64,000 nucleotides of DNA from Serilophus lunatus (lineage: Eukaryota; Chordata; Aves; Passeriformes; Eurylaimidae). The notes below the pieces were generated by a model. It did no database searches, was not told where the DNA came from, and saw only the letters and a program-made list of their open reading frames with translations. A program made the translations under genes and the position numbers. The stretch spans positions 62,001 through 126,000 of the forward strand of contig VXBA01002622.1 in assembly GCA_013399895.1 (NCBI GenBank), written 5' to 3'. Every line of letters starts with the position of its first letter. Within the stretch, counting starts at the first letter, position 1. Shown in pieces: positions 14,590-27,900 of this stretch.

Positions 14590-15080
14590 AAAGATTCGGA
14601 CCTGTTGGAACAGGTCCAGAGTGGGGCCACAAAAATGATGAGTGGACTGCAGCACCTCTCCAGGCTGAGAGAGTTGGGATTGTTCATCCTGAAGACAAGA
14701 AGGCTCTGAGGGGACATTATTGCAGACTTTCAATACTTAAAGGGGGCCTAAAAGAAAGATGGGGAAAGACTTTTTAGCAGGGCCTGTTACAACAGGACAA
14801 GGGGAAATGGTTTTAAACTAAAAGTGTAAATTCTAGATAGATTCTAGACTAGTTATAAGGAAGAGGTTTTTACAATGAGTGGTGAAATACTACTCAGGTG
14901 TTACTCAGAATGGGTTACTCAGGTGCTAGATACCCCATTCTGGAAACATTCAAGGTCAGGCTGGATGAAGCTTTGAGTAACCTGCTGTAGTTGAAGATGT
15001 CCGTGCTCATTCATAGGGGTTGGACTAGATGGTCCTTAAATGTCACTTCCAACCCAAACCAATTTTGATTCTATGAGTCT
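14590..15080 (+). mobile_element. CR1 LINE fragment, about 490 bp
   Basis: Starts in the end of the RT ORF (GTTGGAACAGGTCCAGAGTG, CACCTCTCCAGGCTGAGAGA) and continues through the 3' UTR to CTTCCAACCCAAACCAATTT and TGATTCTATGAG. There are internal indels and a small local duplication near 14888-14930. Confidence 0.88.
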
Positions 15081-18000
15081 TTTTATGCTTTATGTGTGCT
15101 TGATTATTCTCCAACATATAATTGGCAAAAACAATTTGAATGCTTGCAAGCAGATACAAAAAGTGCTCCTTTGGTTGCGACAAAGGCAGTGTAAGGGTGA
15201 GCAGAAGTGAATGGCAAGTGTTCATACAGTGGGCACTTACTTAGAGCATGTCCAAACAGATGACTGTACTGAATCCATGTGTTTCTTACCAAACAAAACA
15301 AACACCTTCATATGAGTGGCCTTGCATGTAATTTCCACACAGATGTTCCCATTTTCTTCCTTTCTCCCTGCCCCCCNAACAATGGAACAAAACCACTTTG
15401 ACTTCAGAACAAAAGAAGTGCAGCAGAACATGAAATGGGGAAGCAGATTGGTCTACACTACAGCTGAACAAAATAGCAGAGGCTTCCCCTCAAATGCAAT
15501 ATAGAAAGTCTCTGCTGGCTCATAAAACACTTAACTGACTTCCTGAACCATGTCCATATTCAAATGTGTTTCAAAAACCATGAGCTTGCAACTACTATTT
15601 CAGGAGGACACCTCCTAAAACAACAGCCATGAGCTCTGAGGTAGCAATTTGAGCAGCAACTTGCAAGTACAATAAGCAGAGAGAGAACCCTGCACAGTTG
15701 TGACACTCCATGCAGGGAAATTGATGGGGTTTAGGCTAAACCAAACAGCTGGCAGCTTCTCCACTAAACATTGTGGCTTCAGGGAAAACAATCAAAACCA
15801 GAGTCCCAAAAGGAAACATAACAGTGCAAGTTCTGCTTTAGTGTGTTATTTCAGAAGCCAACATAATAATTTTAATAGTGCTTTTGAAGAAAGAAGAGGT
15901 AGTCTTCTATGAGAAGATAAAATATGAGATTGATCATATTTGTTTCAGAGCAACACCTGCTGGAAGGATACATTATTGGTAAAGTTTTTTAAAAGATAGA
16001 GACATCAGACCCTTCTGATCTCATCCGTTGCAAGCCACTGCACACACTGTATATTCTCCACTGGCTGTATCTTTAGCTTTGTTTTGTTTTTAATCCTTAT
16101 GTTACCACATTAACTATAGCTTTCGACAGCTTCTTGGCCCAGGCTCTGAGACTTTTGGAGGGTCAGGGCAAAGCACTACAGCTCTTTATGGTTTCATGAC
16201 AGACCACAAAAAACACTGTGCAGCTACCCGCTGGTTCTGTTTACACATTCCTTTAAAAATGCATAACAGCTTCAGTCTGCTCTGCTGCCTGTGCTGCCGA
16301 AGGTGTGGCTGCTGTCATCCCACAGAGGCCATGAATCCCAACTGAAAGCTTGAAGGGCTCTTTCTCATGCTAGCAGAGAGGACTGCCAGGACTGGAATAC
16401 CAGCAGTACAATATGGGATTGCAGAATGCGAATGCTTATTCTAATACAATTCCAAATAAAAAACAGGGTTAAAGCCTGGAACCACTGAGATCATCACTGA
16501 AGGTTTTTGCCAGGCTTCAAGAAGGCCAGACTTTCACAGACAGTATTACTTTAGTTCACCAATGTAAAAAGATATCCTATTGGAAATCAATACCATGAAA
16601 GATTTAAGACAGCAATAGATTCAGAAAAGACAGTATAGCAATGTCTCATGTCCTTCCTGCTCTGAAAAAATGTTTCTAGGTTTGCTCATTGGAGTGACTA
16701 TACTCTTTAGGTTAGGAATGTGGCCCTCACAACAAGTCACGCAACTCAGAATTGGTAATGGCAGCAGAAATGGGCCCTCATCCATAATGAAAACCAAATT
16801 CCACAGAAACACTGTGACAGAAAAATATCACTGCAGCATGGAGGAGAAAGAGTAACAAATGTCAATCAGAAGAGCAACAGAAATGAGAAAGTATCACGTC
16901 TGAGAATGCTCATGTGATCTGCTGCTATAGTAAGCCTGCTTTGAGGCACCTAGAGGGAACCAGCTTGCTCGCTGCTCTTTTGCTCTACTGGTAGGTATTT
17001 TTACTGATGGCCATTTCTAAAGAATGCTGGATTTCCATCGTCCCCAGTCCGACACAGCCAGCAGGGTTTTCTACTAGGCCACTTCTAGCAGCGGGAGGTG
17101 TTGATCCAGCCAATTGTCCAGCAGAGAGCACAGTGAGGAGGATGAATCACATCCTCAACATGTGGAATGGAACAATTTGGAAAAACCTTAATAAAAATTA
17201 GCTGCAGTAAGAGGGCACTGCAGCAAGACAAAACTAGATCAAAGGGACACATTGCTTAAAAAGCACCAGAAGGCTTTGTTTGAACAGTCTGGAACACAAC
17301 ATTGTGCCAGGAGCAGTTGGAATCAGCAAAGAACAAGCTACTTCTATTGTAGCACTAAACAATCTTCCACTCGCTATGAAAGGTTTGTTTGATAGTTCAT
17401 AGATACAGATTGCAGTTCACTTATTATCACACAGGTTTGCAATTCTAGCACTGCCACAGTGATTAAAGGCAGAACCAACCAGAAGATTAATAAAATCATT
17501 GTTGTGACATGTTTTGATTCTTTAAACTTTTATGAAATTCATTTGTAACAAAAAAAAATAAATTATCTAAACATCAAAACTTGGCTGCTTGATTCAGAAA
17601 ACACAGAGATATAGAGTGAAGTCCTAGAAAAGAAAAAATTCAACAGTACCTGGGCTGACAGAAATCTTTTATGGAATATTAGGGCTTAAGAACCTCCTAA
17701 TATTGACTTGAGCTGGGCAAATCAATGGAGCAGGGTTGTTATTATAGAAATGAAAGTGCATCTAGAGATCCCCAAAGTAAAGGGGAACCGATTCTACTGA
17801 CCAATGTAGTAACGAATACAAACCCTGGGTAAAAGAGCCCCTGCTTAACTTGGCCGGGGCAATGGGGGTAAAAAAAGAAAATTAAAGCTCAGAACAGTGA
17901 TAAGGAAATGGGAATTGCTTGAGGTTTCAGACCTAAGCAAAAGCAAAATAATGTCATTGTGTTCCCATTCCCTATTCTCTCTGTTCCACAAACACGCTTG

Positions 18001-21000
18001 TGGGAAGACAGCTGAATATACCCTACATTAAATTTCAATAAGAACAATAAATATTATTAAAAAAATATATTTTTTTCGCCTCTGAGCCTTCAAAGAGATA
18101 GAAAACCAGGCAACAAGTAAAATAGTATCAGATACTATTTTACCACCTCTCTGCTCTTTGAAACAACATACTAAAATATTTCATTTTATTTCATTTTTTA
18201 ATGTCATATAGTGTGTTCCAATTCTAACAGCTTTCTCTGAGAGGCCACATTAATGACTGAAGAGCATGGAAGATTTACTACTTATTGCCTTTATGTTCTG
18301 AGAATTAATTGGGTGGGGGTGTCTTGCCAATTTTCAAATATTTCTTTTCTGTTTTTTGCTATTTGCCTCCCTTGTTTCAGGGGATCATTTGAATATGGAA
18401 TCTCATCAACTTTGTGTGTTCAAAGCTGTAATTCTAATTAAACTTTTGTAAAGGTATATGTTAACTTTTACAATAGCTATAAACTAGAACATGAGGAAAA
18501 TATACCAAAAAAAAAAAAGTAAAAAGGTGAAACTATAAGAAGAAAGAGCACCTCAAGCAATCTCAAGAATGCGCTCATTTCCATACTTTGCTTCTCTTTA
18601 GTTGACACCTTTCTCCATGCAGAAATTACAGCTTTATGCAGTTTCATGGAACAAGGCAAAAGCTATCCAGCATTGGATGTCTCTTCCATTTCTTCTGGTT
18701 TTTTGTTTGGTTTGGTTTTTTGGGGTTTTTTTGACATACTTGGAGATGATTTCTGTTCTTTCAACAGTTTTTTTTTTTGGCTGGCAGCTCAGAATTCAAA
18801 GGCTGAGCCAGTTCTGGGTGATAAAGTGACTAGGAACTCAAACTTGAAAAGGAAAAATCATGAAAAGATAAGAACATGGTCAAGCAGTGAAGCTTTCAGA
18901 AATCCTCTGTGTGACATTGAAAGATGCTTACAGGCCAAACAAAACTTATATTTAAAAACCAACAAACAAAAAACCCAAATGGCATTTTCTTCAAAGCAGA
19001 CTAAAAGGTGAAAACACAGGGAAAGGAATTCTTAGCCATTGTGTCTCCTGAAGCAGTACTGTCACCTGCAGATCTGGTAATTTCACTTATGAAAACTAAT
19101 CATGCTTTACTTTTGTGTTTTGTCTGAATCCCAAATCAAGTATGGCCCAACTTTTGTGGCCTATATTCAGGTCCAGTCGAGCATTCAGTAGGAACTGGCT
19201 ACAGAGTCCTGGAAACATTCTACCAAATGGGAGAAACTCACAGAGAAGCAAGGAAATAAAAGTTTTTAAACCTATCCTTTTTCCCAAGGACCATCAATGT
19301 TTGTGATAAGGGAGATCTACCACTTGAATCATGCTATCCCACAGTCAGGTTGCAACTGCAAAGGAGTGTCAATCTTGACAGCTTCACTAAAAACCAGTTG
19401 CGTTCGGAGGTTAGTTTGGCAAGTAAAAAACTGGTAACTCAGTCTTCTAAACCATGAAAGGAAGTTTTCAAGTGTAAACAATATTTTTTCTTGAAGGAGA
19501 CCTAGAAAAACATTGCTGATAAAGAAGTTTTTCTATTTCAGCTTCAAAATGATTCTCGGGTCCATAATTATTCTAAATTCTTTTCAGGGATGGACACTTA
19601 CAGAGCAGAATGATTGCATATAATTAGTGTTGATGGTTATACCTTGGTTATTAAAAGATCCATCCGTTGGCCTGTGCTGTTTTTTTCTTGACAAGTATGG
19701 ATTAACTCCAGCACACGGCATTTTGTCCTCAATCTCATACATGTATTTTAGACCCCCATGAGGTATGTCTGAAGCTTTTGAATAATCCATCATGTAACAC
19801 ATCCATCAGATCCAAATTATTGCTCATCCCCAGCAAAACAGATTTGCTTTCAAACAAGAGTTTTCTTTTTTTGCCTGCATCAGTCTTTGTGCAGAAAAGA
19901 AAATATGAGAATTAATTGCAAGCCTTGGAAGATCAAACAAATGTATTTTACAGTAATTTGCAGAACATAGAAGCTTTGATGGCACAAAGAATCAGCCTAG
20001 GGCCTGTCTAAAAAATACAAGCCAAGTCATCATTGTCCTCCCACTGTACTCATGAAGTCAAATTTATTAGCTGAAGGCTGGAATTTTAAAGGCATCAGGA
20101 GAAGCACCTCACGACGACCCTGCAGCAGGCAGATGCACCAAAGTGTTTTAATATCTTGCTGGTAGTCTGGTGTACAGTGATTTTCAAGCTTCTTCTTTTG
20201 ACAGGCAGTGTAAGTGGCCCAGGATAAAAGCCCACTGTCCACTAGTGGAAAACAGTTTGTTTGAATTGACTTCTGCAGAATTAAGAACCCTAGATTGGGT
20301 TGGGGTTTTTTTCTTTTTAAATATCCTCACAGGCAACTATGAGTTGTTTCAATATTTATGTGAATGTACATATAAACTGAAGAGACTACTTGACCAAACC
20401 TTTGTGTAGCTCTTAAGAAAATTAGCTCAGTAAACTTAAAAGTTTTCATTGAATCTGAGCAGAGAGATGCCAAATATAAAAGGCACCACCTAAAACTTTC
20501 CACATATTAGAAAATACTTTCTAAGAAACAATTTTCTCCTTTCTGCAAATTTTTCAATGGACATCCAATTCTTTTTCAGAAATTACTCTGCTCTGGTGAC
20601 ACAGCAGGCACAGCTTTCAAAGGGGTTCCATTGCTCCTTGTTTTTAATGACTCATTAGCAATATCCATTCCTACATATCAGCTTGTCCCCATGGCCACTA
20701 GGCCAAAATGAAAATGTTAAGGTCGGTCATATTTACATGTCACCACTTATGCTAATAGTAATCCCAGTACTCTACCCTTTAAGGAATGTTATCAATCTTC
20801 TCGAATAAGATTAAGCAGTAACGTGGGCCAACAGCTCACAAGGTGATCTCCCCTAGTTCTCAGTCAATTAATGTTGCATTGTATTCCATCTGTTTGGAGA
20901 AATGCTTCCTATTGAGCATTCCTTACCTCCCTCCACACACAAAGAAGTAAACAGGAATAGCACCATTTTATCATTATTCTTGATGGCACAGACATGTACC

Positions 21001-22428
21001 TCCAGTGAGCTGCGGTTCCCTGGGTGTGTGCTTTCCCAGATGTAGTCCAGATGCCTCCTAAACGCACATGGCAGGAAATTCTTTGCAATCTTTTCTGTTT
21101 CCCGTATATTATTGGTTTATAATTGCTGCTATCCATCATAATTTTTTTTTTAGCTACTGACTACTGCCCTGCTCTGCAGGTGTGTAGAAGAAACACAGGC
21201 CTAGCACATGAGCTAGTTTTTCATCTATCCTAGTGGAGGGGCAGTATAGCCAGTCTTTAGTGCTAGTTTAAAGGAAGCCTTATTGGCAAAATCTAACATA
21301 AACAAGATTAACATAGTATTGCACAGAGTACAAAAGAGAAGTAAATAGTACTAACAGACAATTAGGCAGTTTTCATTAATAAATGAATTTATTTGACATT
21401 GTTTGGCTGGAATTGTGATAACCCAAAGCCTAAACACGGTGCCTGATAGAGAATAACAACACATCATAAGGCTACCCCATGGATACACATTCTAACTCTG
21501 TGCGAGCGCACATGTCTGTAGTACAACATACAGCTTTCATTTGTGCTCCTAGCAGCAGTCTGTCTGTGTCAACATGGTGATGTGCTTTGACTGATTAGCC
21601 TGGCTGTAGAGCTGACTCAAGGATTCTCAGCAGATACAGGAAAATTATGTCTGTTCCCAGGGCACAAGACTGGGTTGTTCTTATGGCTGCAAGGAACAGG
21701 GGGGAAGAGAAAAAGGACAAAGGTACTGTACAGATACAGATTATTATGTGGCCTGCAAAGTTTCCCATGATTTCTGCAGAGCTTTGTCCCAGAATAGAAA
21801 AATTAGTGCATTTCTCATGCTTGGAACCTGGTGAGGTTCTCAGACAATCATACTGTGGTCTTCCCGGGAATGTTTCACTAAATACCCTACCAATCAATGA
21901 AACTTGTAACTATGGATTAAAGGGCATCTCATCTAGTTTTAATTAATTAAAAAAAAAGGTGAAAGTCTCAACAGGTCATTCTTAAGTTCTCAGTAACTGA
22001 CACTGCTAAGCACTAAAGGCCAGCCACAGCAAAAGTATCACAGAGAAATATTCAGAAAAGAATTGGCAGGAATAAGCTATAAGATATCCATCTCTCTCTG
22101 CCACTGTATTTTGTATGCGATCCTAAACTAGTTCCAACATCTAGCGATAGCTTACTCTCTTTGAGAAAAAAAAGTAGATCATAAGGGGTGGTTTGGAGTT
22201 CATTCTCTTTTTCCCCATCGCTTAACTTTAAATTCAGCACTGTATTGACTTGTAATTGTGTCGGTGTAACCCTTGCTAATCCTTCTCAGTCAACGGATTG
22301 GATAAAAACTGACTGAGGACCCGAGACCATTGTTAACCTTTCCAGGACCTTCAGTCTTGCATGATCATGAAGGTTTGCATAAGTAGCAAAGATGTATAGA
22401 TTATTAATCTGTGCCTCTAACATCTTCT

Positions 22429-22454
22429 CACACACACACACACACACACACACC
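22429..22454. repeat. (CA)n microsatellite
   Basis: About 13 uninterrupted CA units, followed by CCCACACACC. Confidence 0.95.
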
Positions 22455-24799
22455 CCACACACCAGATCAGCAAGGACAACTACTCAGCCTTGAATACTTT
22501 CTAATGTATTTCACCTATTTAGAAACACTTCAGAAAGCCACAAGTGTGACAATACCAACCTTTTTTTAAGTTGGAAAGAAGTCTTGGAGTTTATTAAAAT
22601 ACAGTTTGTATACTTTCTACTTAGAAGTGAGCACGGTATTAAGAACTGTACCAAAACAAATCACCTTCGTTACCATATCTCATATTTAACCTCTACGGCA
22701 CTTCATAATTCAAGTCATGCATGGCCCTGGAGTTCAATTTGTTCACCATGCTTATTCTGAGCCAAGATCACCAGATTCAGCCCCTAGGTGAAATGATCAA
22801 ATCCTATTAAACATCCTGACAGTAAGCAAATGTTAATAAAATACCAAGGACTTGCATTTGTACCTCATTTTCATGTGGATTTTTTTGAAGACTATTAATC
22901 CAGGAAAATTAAGATAGACTAAAATATCTCACTTCATAGAAAATCAATCCCAGAAAGCTTCACAGAGGCCTCAATAGAGACATTCAACAGTCTGTCTCCT
23001 AGTAGTCCACGTGTGGATGTGTGTACTCATGCACAACATGAAGAGGAAGCAGTTCTGTTTCACAGAGCTCTTGGCAAACCATACAGATAGTAAGTACATG
23101 TAATACAGATGAACAGAAATTTTAGGAATATATTTCAAAAAACATTTTCTTGGAAGACAAGTCTTACAGCAGGATTTGAATTTATTGCTACTTTAGTATT
23201 TGCACCCTAAAATTTGCTTTAAAAATACAACAACCTTCACAGCTCCGCTGCCTACCAGAACAAGACCTGTAGAAAATAGGCCTTTATGAATCATCACTGT
23301 CATAATTCATGTTTTTAGTGACATTGGTTGGTTTCAGCAATCAGATAAGATGGCCTCAATATTCAAAAAAAATCCTTTACTCTGGCAAAACAATGCTTAT
23401 TAATTATAAAGAGAAATAAATGTGCACTGATTGCAAATCTTTATGTATTGTGGAAGCATTTTGCTACAATGAATTTGCTCCATGTTGAGATAATAGAGTA
23501 ACATTCTCCCTTTGGGGATCAGACAGTAAGAATGAATTGCATCCTGCACCTACCATGGTGTAAAAGATAATGAGGCCAGCCAGTAGTTCCTCACCAGCAC
23601 ACGTCCCTTGCTCTTCCTGTTTCATTTTGTCACATAGGACATGCTGCACGAGAGCAGTTCAAAAGGAGTGAGTCTATGTCCCTCTTTCAGTCAATGGTCA
23701 ACTGTTATATCATCAGTTTGGGAAAAAAACAATCACTAAGGAGCATCTTTGTATTTGAAGGTAGCACTGCCCCCACAAAAAGCAGTCTTACTTGATAGCT
23801 GCTGTTCCTGTCCTTCACCACCCTGTTTCTCATCCCAGCAAAAGCATTTGTACAGCATCATGGCAAAACACATTAAACAAGAGATGGAGGATAAGAACTG
23901 ACCAGTCAGAAGTAACACTTAATTTTAACCCAGAATAGTTTCCACTAGTAAATTCCAAATAGGAATGTATAAGAAGTGACAGCCTTAGTCTTATCCTAGT
24001 CAAAACATACAAAGACAACACTGACAGTTCTTTCCAGCATTTCTCATGAGTTAAGGCTTTCTAAGAGAAGGAAGTAGGCAAGGAATAGAGAAAAGACTAT
24101 ACTGATTCTCACTGTTCATTAGAGTGGTCCCAGTCCTCTCTGCTGAAATCTAAGTAATCTCCCTAAAGCTGTACAGAAGAGATCACTTCCACCTCCATGC
24201 TCTGAGCATGGCCTGAGACCTCACAACTTCAGAAGTTTACACTGTCTAATCTAAGGGAACTGATTTCAGTGTCAGCATTAAGAGCTAAAACTCCCTAAAG
24301 AAACACGATACATGAGCTCTGGAGAATCTACACCCATATGCAACAGATGGGCTTTCAACTCAGGCCACAGAGTAAGACTTAAAAGGAATATGCATGCCAC
24401 CCATCCAAGTTAACATGCAGAGAACAGAGATGATATATGGCCTTAAAAAAGACACGGGACAATTCCAGAAGAAAAGCCAGCTTCTTCAAAGGACAATCCA
24501 AAGCTCTATTAACAGATCTGCTGTGCCATACTGGTGTCATTTGGAAATCTCCTTCAAGCCTTTTCATGTAAGCCATTACTATCTTTCTCCTTTCCTTAAC
24601 TGCTCTGTGATATTCTCTTGGAAAGCATCCATCCCACTGGAGCGTTTACCAGCCTAGTTGTGAATGCCTTTGTCTCTTGAGCCCTTTATTTAAGCTTGAT
24701 ATCCTCTCACTCTCTTCTTCTCTTTATAGCTCTTTGGAACATTTATTAATACCCTAAGTGCACTTGGTTCTGCTCCCTGCTTGCCCAATCTCCCATCTA

Positions 24800-24900
24800 T
24801 CAGCTCACACATTCTTTAATTCAGCTGCACATTCTCTCATCATTCATCGGTCCATTTACACATTCTTCTATTCGTCCTCACATTCTCTCCCCCTCTTCTT
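24800..24900. repeat. Degenerate 51-bp tandem duplication in a pyrimidine-rich stretch
   Basis: The octamer CACATTCT occurs at 24808, 24828, 24859 and 24879, giving two pairs offset by exactly 51 bp. The DNA between them is only loosely similar. Confidence 0.4.
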
Positions 24901-27900
24901 CTCACTTGCTGTTCTTTCACCTCTCTCATTTTCACAGAGCTCTATTGCCTGTCTCCTGTGGGCTCTGTAACCCTGGCTCTCCCGGAGTACCAAACAGTGT
25001 GTCATTGTATACCATCCTGCACTCAAAATTGCCTTGAAACATTTCACAGCTAATCATACCTGCAAATCCAAGTATGTTTTATACATTCAGTGGTCCTGAT
25101 TCTGATTTCATTCACTTCACAGTAAATTAAATCAATGCTAGTGGGAATATACAGGTGTAAAATTAGTTTAACTAACATGAAAAAGAATTCATATTTTCTA
25201 CAAATAACATAAGTATTAAAGGGCTAAAAAGGAAGTTGGATAAGTCAGAATCCAGTAACTGGTCTTTTGAGGAGACTGAAAGACCCTGTATGATTGGAGA
25301 GTTGTTTTCTTAGCAGAAGTGTGACACAGAAACACTCCCTGACCTCATGTTATTTAGTCCCAGAGACTATAATACAATGGAATATGTCTTTCTAAACACA
25401 AAAGACATGAGAAAAACATATTAAAAATAGTAAAAAATCCAGCACAAATGCAATTGACTCCGCAGAGGTCCCTTTCAAAGTTCACACGTGAGGACCTTAA
25501 CTAATGGAACTAACAGGCAGAATCAGTGCTTGTAACAAACAGGATAATCCATGGAAACAATAGAAAAACAAAAGCAACATGGACAACTTCAGTTTGCTCT
25601 GTAATAGTCAAGGCCTGAAAAGGTGAGGCAGATTCTCCACACATGCCACACAGTTAGCTCTTGAAATTGAGTTGATGGACTAGACATCAATAACATCTAA
25701 AAGACCAGAAGAAGATTTAATTTGGTCCTAAGAAAGCAGATCTGAAATGGGCCAATCTAATAGTATTCAACATAGAAATAGTCAATGAATTCCATTTGTA
25801 TCAATAAAATTAACCAGAGTCAAGAATATTCACTGAAAAGGAATAAAGAAAAGAGTTCTGTGTGTCATCCTTAGAAAGGGGAAAGAAATATCTTTTGAGG
25901 GAGCAGCTGGAGATGTAGCTGTAGTGCAAGAAAAAGACAGTCATCAGGGAAATGGGACTGATAACAAATGAAAATCCAAGGAGGAAGAGAATGCAGTGCA
26001 ACCAGAGAGTAAAAACACACTGGAAAGAAACAGCAGATGAAAAAAACCCAAGAATGATCAAAGAGTGTTGCACAACAAAGACACTGAGAATCCATTCAGT
26101 TCCATCTCCCAAATGTAGAAAAGAAAAAAAATCCTTCAAACTACCAGGAAACAAAAAATTCCTCATTAGAAAACACAGAAAATGCTACATGACCATGTAA
26201 AACATTAGATCGATCCAGAAGTATTGTCAACACTACTCAACCACATATCATCAGGCTAAGAAAACAGTCATGAACAGACATAGTGAATCAAACTCCAGAC
26301 ATCAACCATAACATCACGGAGAAATTCTGTCCTCCCGTTTTACTCATGTCAGCAGTTTCACTGAATTGAACAGAGTATGGTGAGACAGAAGAATGCAAAT
26401 CACGCAAATGGTTCTTTCACATAAAGAGTAGAGAAAAGAAACCCATCAATACCTGGAAAACTGAATGAGGAAAATCAAGACCACAGGCAAAGAGACCTGA
26501 CAGAAAACAATCAAAAAGCCAGCCAATATCACAGAAGAAGAAATAACATGATTTTGCTTTCACAAATAGCTGCCACATCTTGGACATTTTGAAATGCATT
26601 TAAGTGGAACTCAGTGGAGGCCACAGAGGAAGAAAGGGCAGTGGGGGTTATTTGAACCCAGGAATATGTGTCTTAACTGACATAGAGTCATGTTCAGCAA
26701 AAGTTTTAGAGGTAATGGAATGCAGATTTAGAGATCATGGAAAAAGTAAGGGGCAAATGAGTTCAAAGAGACCTCATTGACTCTGCCATTCATTTCTGAC
26801 CTCTGAAATACTTGTAGCTTTTGATGAAAGCAATGATATAGGCTTTGCCATAGCCTTGTTAATTAACTAATTACCTACGGCCACAACCTTAATGAAAACT
26901 ACACAAACAGCATTCAGAAGATAACTGTCATGCACTAGATCAAGTTACAGCCAAGGAAAACTATTTTTGTGGTTTATTTCCCCCCTTTCCAACTCCTACA
27001 GAATTATGATGATGTGTTAATGGCTTAAAAGTACCTATAGCAGGTTGGTACAAGGCTCAGTTTCCAATGATAATCAGAAGTTCCAATAAGACCATAATGC
27101 TGCTTTAGAGTCAGTTCTGAGTGACTGAAGGCCCTTCCCCTTACCAAAGCATTCATATGGTTTTGATCTCATTTTTGTCTCCAGAGAAGACTACCAGAGA
27201 TGGAGGAGAAGGGGTTTAAGAGTGTCATTTACATTTCTGGGAGGTAGTTTTCTGGACTGGATGTTTTAGAAGCCTTCACTTGTCTAATTCAGTTCAACAT
27301 TTGAATAAAAGAAATGAGTGGGTTTTGAAGTAACTGCAACCACTCAGGAAGGAAAAAACCCAAACCCAACCAAAACTTTATGTATCGATTCATATATCTA
27401 TCCAATGTGCATGGCTGTGTAAGAAGGCAAACGTGAGGCTGGCTAAGGGACGGGAAGGGATGTGAGTACCAAAAATATTGCAATTGCATCATTGTTATGT
27501 TCTGATTATGCTCTGGAACAAACAGAAATAAAAGTATTGCAAAGCCAGTGATGGGTTTAACAACGGTACACAACTGGTGTACATGGTGTTCCATGCTCAG
27601 GGTGCTGCAGACCAATGCTTACCAGGCCTCTCTTCAAGGGACCCAGGTATTTGCCTTGAGACACTCGACAAGTACAAAGCAAGCCTAGAAATAAATCTTC
27701 AATGGTTTTAATTAAGCTGGTATTTAAACTCTCCCTTTCCCTGTCATCTCCCTGACCAATGGCTGAAATCAGCCATTGACAAAAAGAGCTTGAAACTGAT
27801 TTCAGGAGACAATTAACCATCATACTGCTATCTCTCCACATTAAACAGGCATATCAGCAACAAAAATCCACCCAGCTCTCAGGCTCTGTTTATCACAACT

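Noticed and set aside
25810..26166. 118-codon minus-strand open frame
   Set aside because: It is the reverse of an A/G-rich tract, composed mostly of Phe, Leu and Ser, with no domain, splice context or start context. Likely chance.
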